Shown here: piece after piece, positions 5,889 through 6,234 of the stretch
How the letters are laid out: each line of letters opens with the position of its first letter
How positions within the stretch are numbered: position 1 is the stretch's first letter
DNA from: an uncultured Collinsella sp.
GTDB lineage: Bacteria; Actinomycetota; Coriobacteriia; Coriobacteriales; Coriobacteriaceae
DNA length: 6,234 nt
Reading direction: 5' to 3'
Assembly: GCA_902494945.1 (NCBI GenBank)
Contig: CABUVF010000129.1
Coordinates: 1 to 6,234, forward strand
The notes under the pieces: generated by a model
Seen by the model: the letters and a program-made list of their open reading frames with translations, nothing else
The model's database searches: none
Told to the model about the DNA's origin: nothing
Made by a program: the position numbers and the translations under genes

Positions 5889-5918
5889 ATAGCAGGGTTG
5901 TTCACCATGGCTAGTCAA
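5889..5918 (-). promoter_or_regulatory. Distal promoter candidate for the transporter operon
   Basis: TTGACT (5918-5913, five of six consensus bases) stands 18 nt before TGCTAT (5894-5889), which also reads as an extended -10, TGCTATCCT. An AT-rich block with TTTAATTAA lies just upstream and resembles an UP element. A start near 5882 would give a leader of about 225-230 nt containing the nested inverted repeats. The two elements are not jointly ideal, so confidence is moderate. Confidence 0.45.
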
Positions 5919-5963
5919 ACGTTTTAGCGTTAATTAAACCCGAAATCGGCTGGTAATCGCCGT

Positions 5964-5993
5964 GAAATAAATGATTGAAAATCACGCAATCAT
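5964..5993 (-). terminator. Weak intrinsic terminator candidate for uvrC
   Basis: ATGATTG and CAATCAT form a 7-bp stem with a 9-base loop, starting 25 nt after the uvrC stop, and the minus strand continues TTATTTC. Position and U-richness fit a terminator, but the stem is mostly A-U and a competing 5-bp hairpin overlaps it. Partial read-through into the operon is possible. Confidence 0.4.
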
Positions 5994-6018
5994 GTATATC
6001 AGTTGTTTAGAGGCGTGT

Positions 6019-6234
6019 TTAGTTTTCGGATTGCTTTGCCGCCGCCTCGGCGCGCTCGGCATTCCATGCAACGAGCGCCTCGTGAACCGCTTTGGCGACA
6101 TCGGCAGGAATGCCTCGAACTTCCGCGATCTCTTGCTCGCTCGCCGCGCGCAAACGCTTCGTCGAGCCAAAATGGCGCATAAGGGCACGTTTTCTGGTGG
6201 GTCCCACGCCTGGAACGTCATCGAGTACCGAAAC
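6019..6234 (-). CDS. uvrC: UvrC excinuclease subunit, C-terminal fragment
   Basis: This is the last 71 codons of a gene that continues beyond the window. UvrC makes both incisions at DNA lesions marked by UvrA and UvrB in nucleotide excision repair. What is visible is its C-terminal double helix-hairpin-helix domain: LDDVPGVGPTRKRALMRHFG at about residues 4-23 of the fragment (first hairpin PGVGP), then ASEQEIAEVRGIPADVAKAV (second hairpin RGIP), a helix and an Ala/Glu-rich tail ending KQSEN before TAA. Such domains bind single-strand/duplex junctions and are needed for the 5' incision. The phrase VPGVGPTRKRALMRHFGS is characteristic of UvrC, although other helix-hairpin-helix proteins cannot be fully excluded from 71 residues. 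It is probably not co-regulated with the transporter, given the terminator candidate and 365-nt gap. Confidence 0.88.
   Translation of the reverse strand, partial: VSVLDDVPGVGPTRKRALMRHFGSTKRLRAASEQEIAEVRGIPADVAKAVHEALVAWNAERAEAAAKQSEN

Larger units (their letters stand above)
5654..6018. other. 365-base gap between uvrC and the transporter operon
   Basis: No convincing protein gene is seen. From the uvrC side it holds the uvrC terminator candidate, an AT-rich block, the distal promoter candidate, the nested inverted repeats, the proximal promoter candidate, a GC-rich hairpin and the ribosome site. The half next to uvrC (about 5910-6018) is clearly more AT-rich than the flanking genes, as expected of a regulatory region. 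Confidence 0.7.

Noticed and set aside
5867..5908. Short minus-strand reading frame of 13 codons in the leader (ATG at 5908, ending VDED)
   Set aside because: It has no Shine-Dalgarno and its start lies upstream of the transcription start predicted from the distal promoter candidate, so a leader peptide is not supported.
1..6234. CRISPR array, tRNA, rRNA, insertion sequence or prophage features
   Set aside because: No spaced direct repeats, no tRNA-like or rRNA-like sequence, and no transposase, integrase or terminal inverted repeats were seen on either strand.

Overview
The window is a high-GC stretch, most likely from an actinobacterium of the class Coriobacteriia (Collinsella-like). That placement is inferred from four things: the GC-rich codon use, the fused permease/ATPase of a peptide ABC transporter, a twin-arginine lipoprotein signal, and the look of the UvrC tail. 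It was not tested by any search. Every real gene lies on the minus strand, so transcription runs from high to low coordinates.

Layout in transcription order: (1) 6234-6019 is the last 71 codons of uvrC, followed by a weak AU-rich terminator candidate. (2) 6018-5654 is a 365-base gap with two promoter candidates and an unusually structured leader of about 225 nt. (3) 5653-4040 encodes a family 5 solute-binding lipoprotein (DppA/OppA type). (4) 4039-3883 is a gap packed with four consecutive stem-loops. (5) 3882-2926 encodes a DppB/OppB permease. (6) 2922-907 encodes one 671-residue polypeptide joining a DppC/OppC permease to a DppD/OppD ATPase. (7) 906-79 encodes a second ATPase of DppF/OppF type. 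(8) 78-1 is C-rich low-complexity sequence that looks like a degraded or artefactual contig end, where an operon terminator would be expected.

Together the four transporter genes make a complete ATP-driven peptide importer. The lipid-anchored binding protein captures the substrate outside the membrane, DppB and the DppC half form the channel, and the DppD half and DppF form the ATPase pair. The three downstream genes are almost contiguous (3-nt and 0-nt gaps) and lie in one reading register. The binding-protein gene is set apart by a structured spacer, as expected for an operon that makes more binding protein than membrane components.

The transporter itself is of a known type. The points most worth a second look are the nested inverted repeats in the leader, the four-hairpin spacer after the binding-protein gene, the loss of all iron-sulfur cysteines from an otherwise retained oligopeptide-transporter C-terminal domain, and the poly-C window edge. 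I found no evidence for a wholly new multi-gene system.
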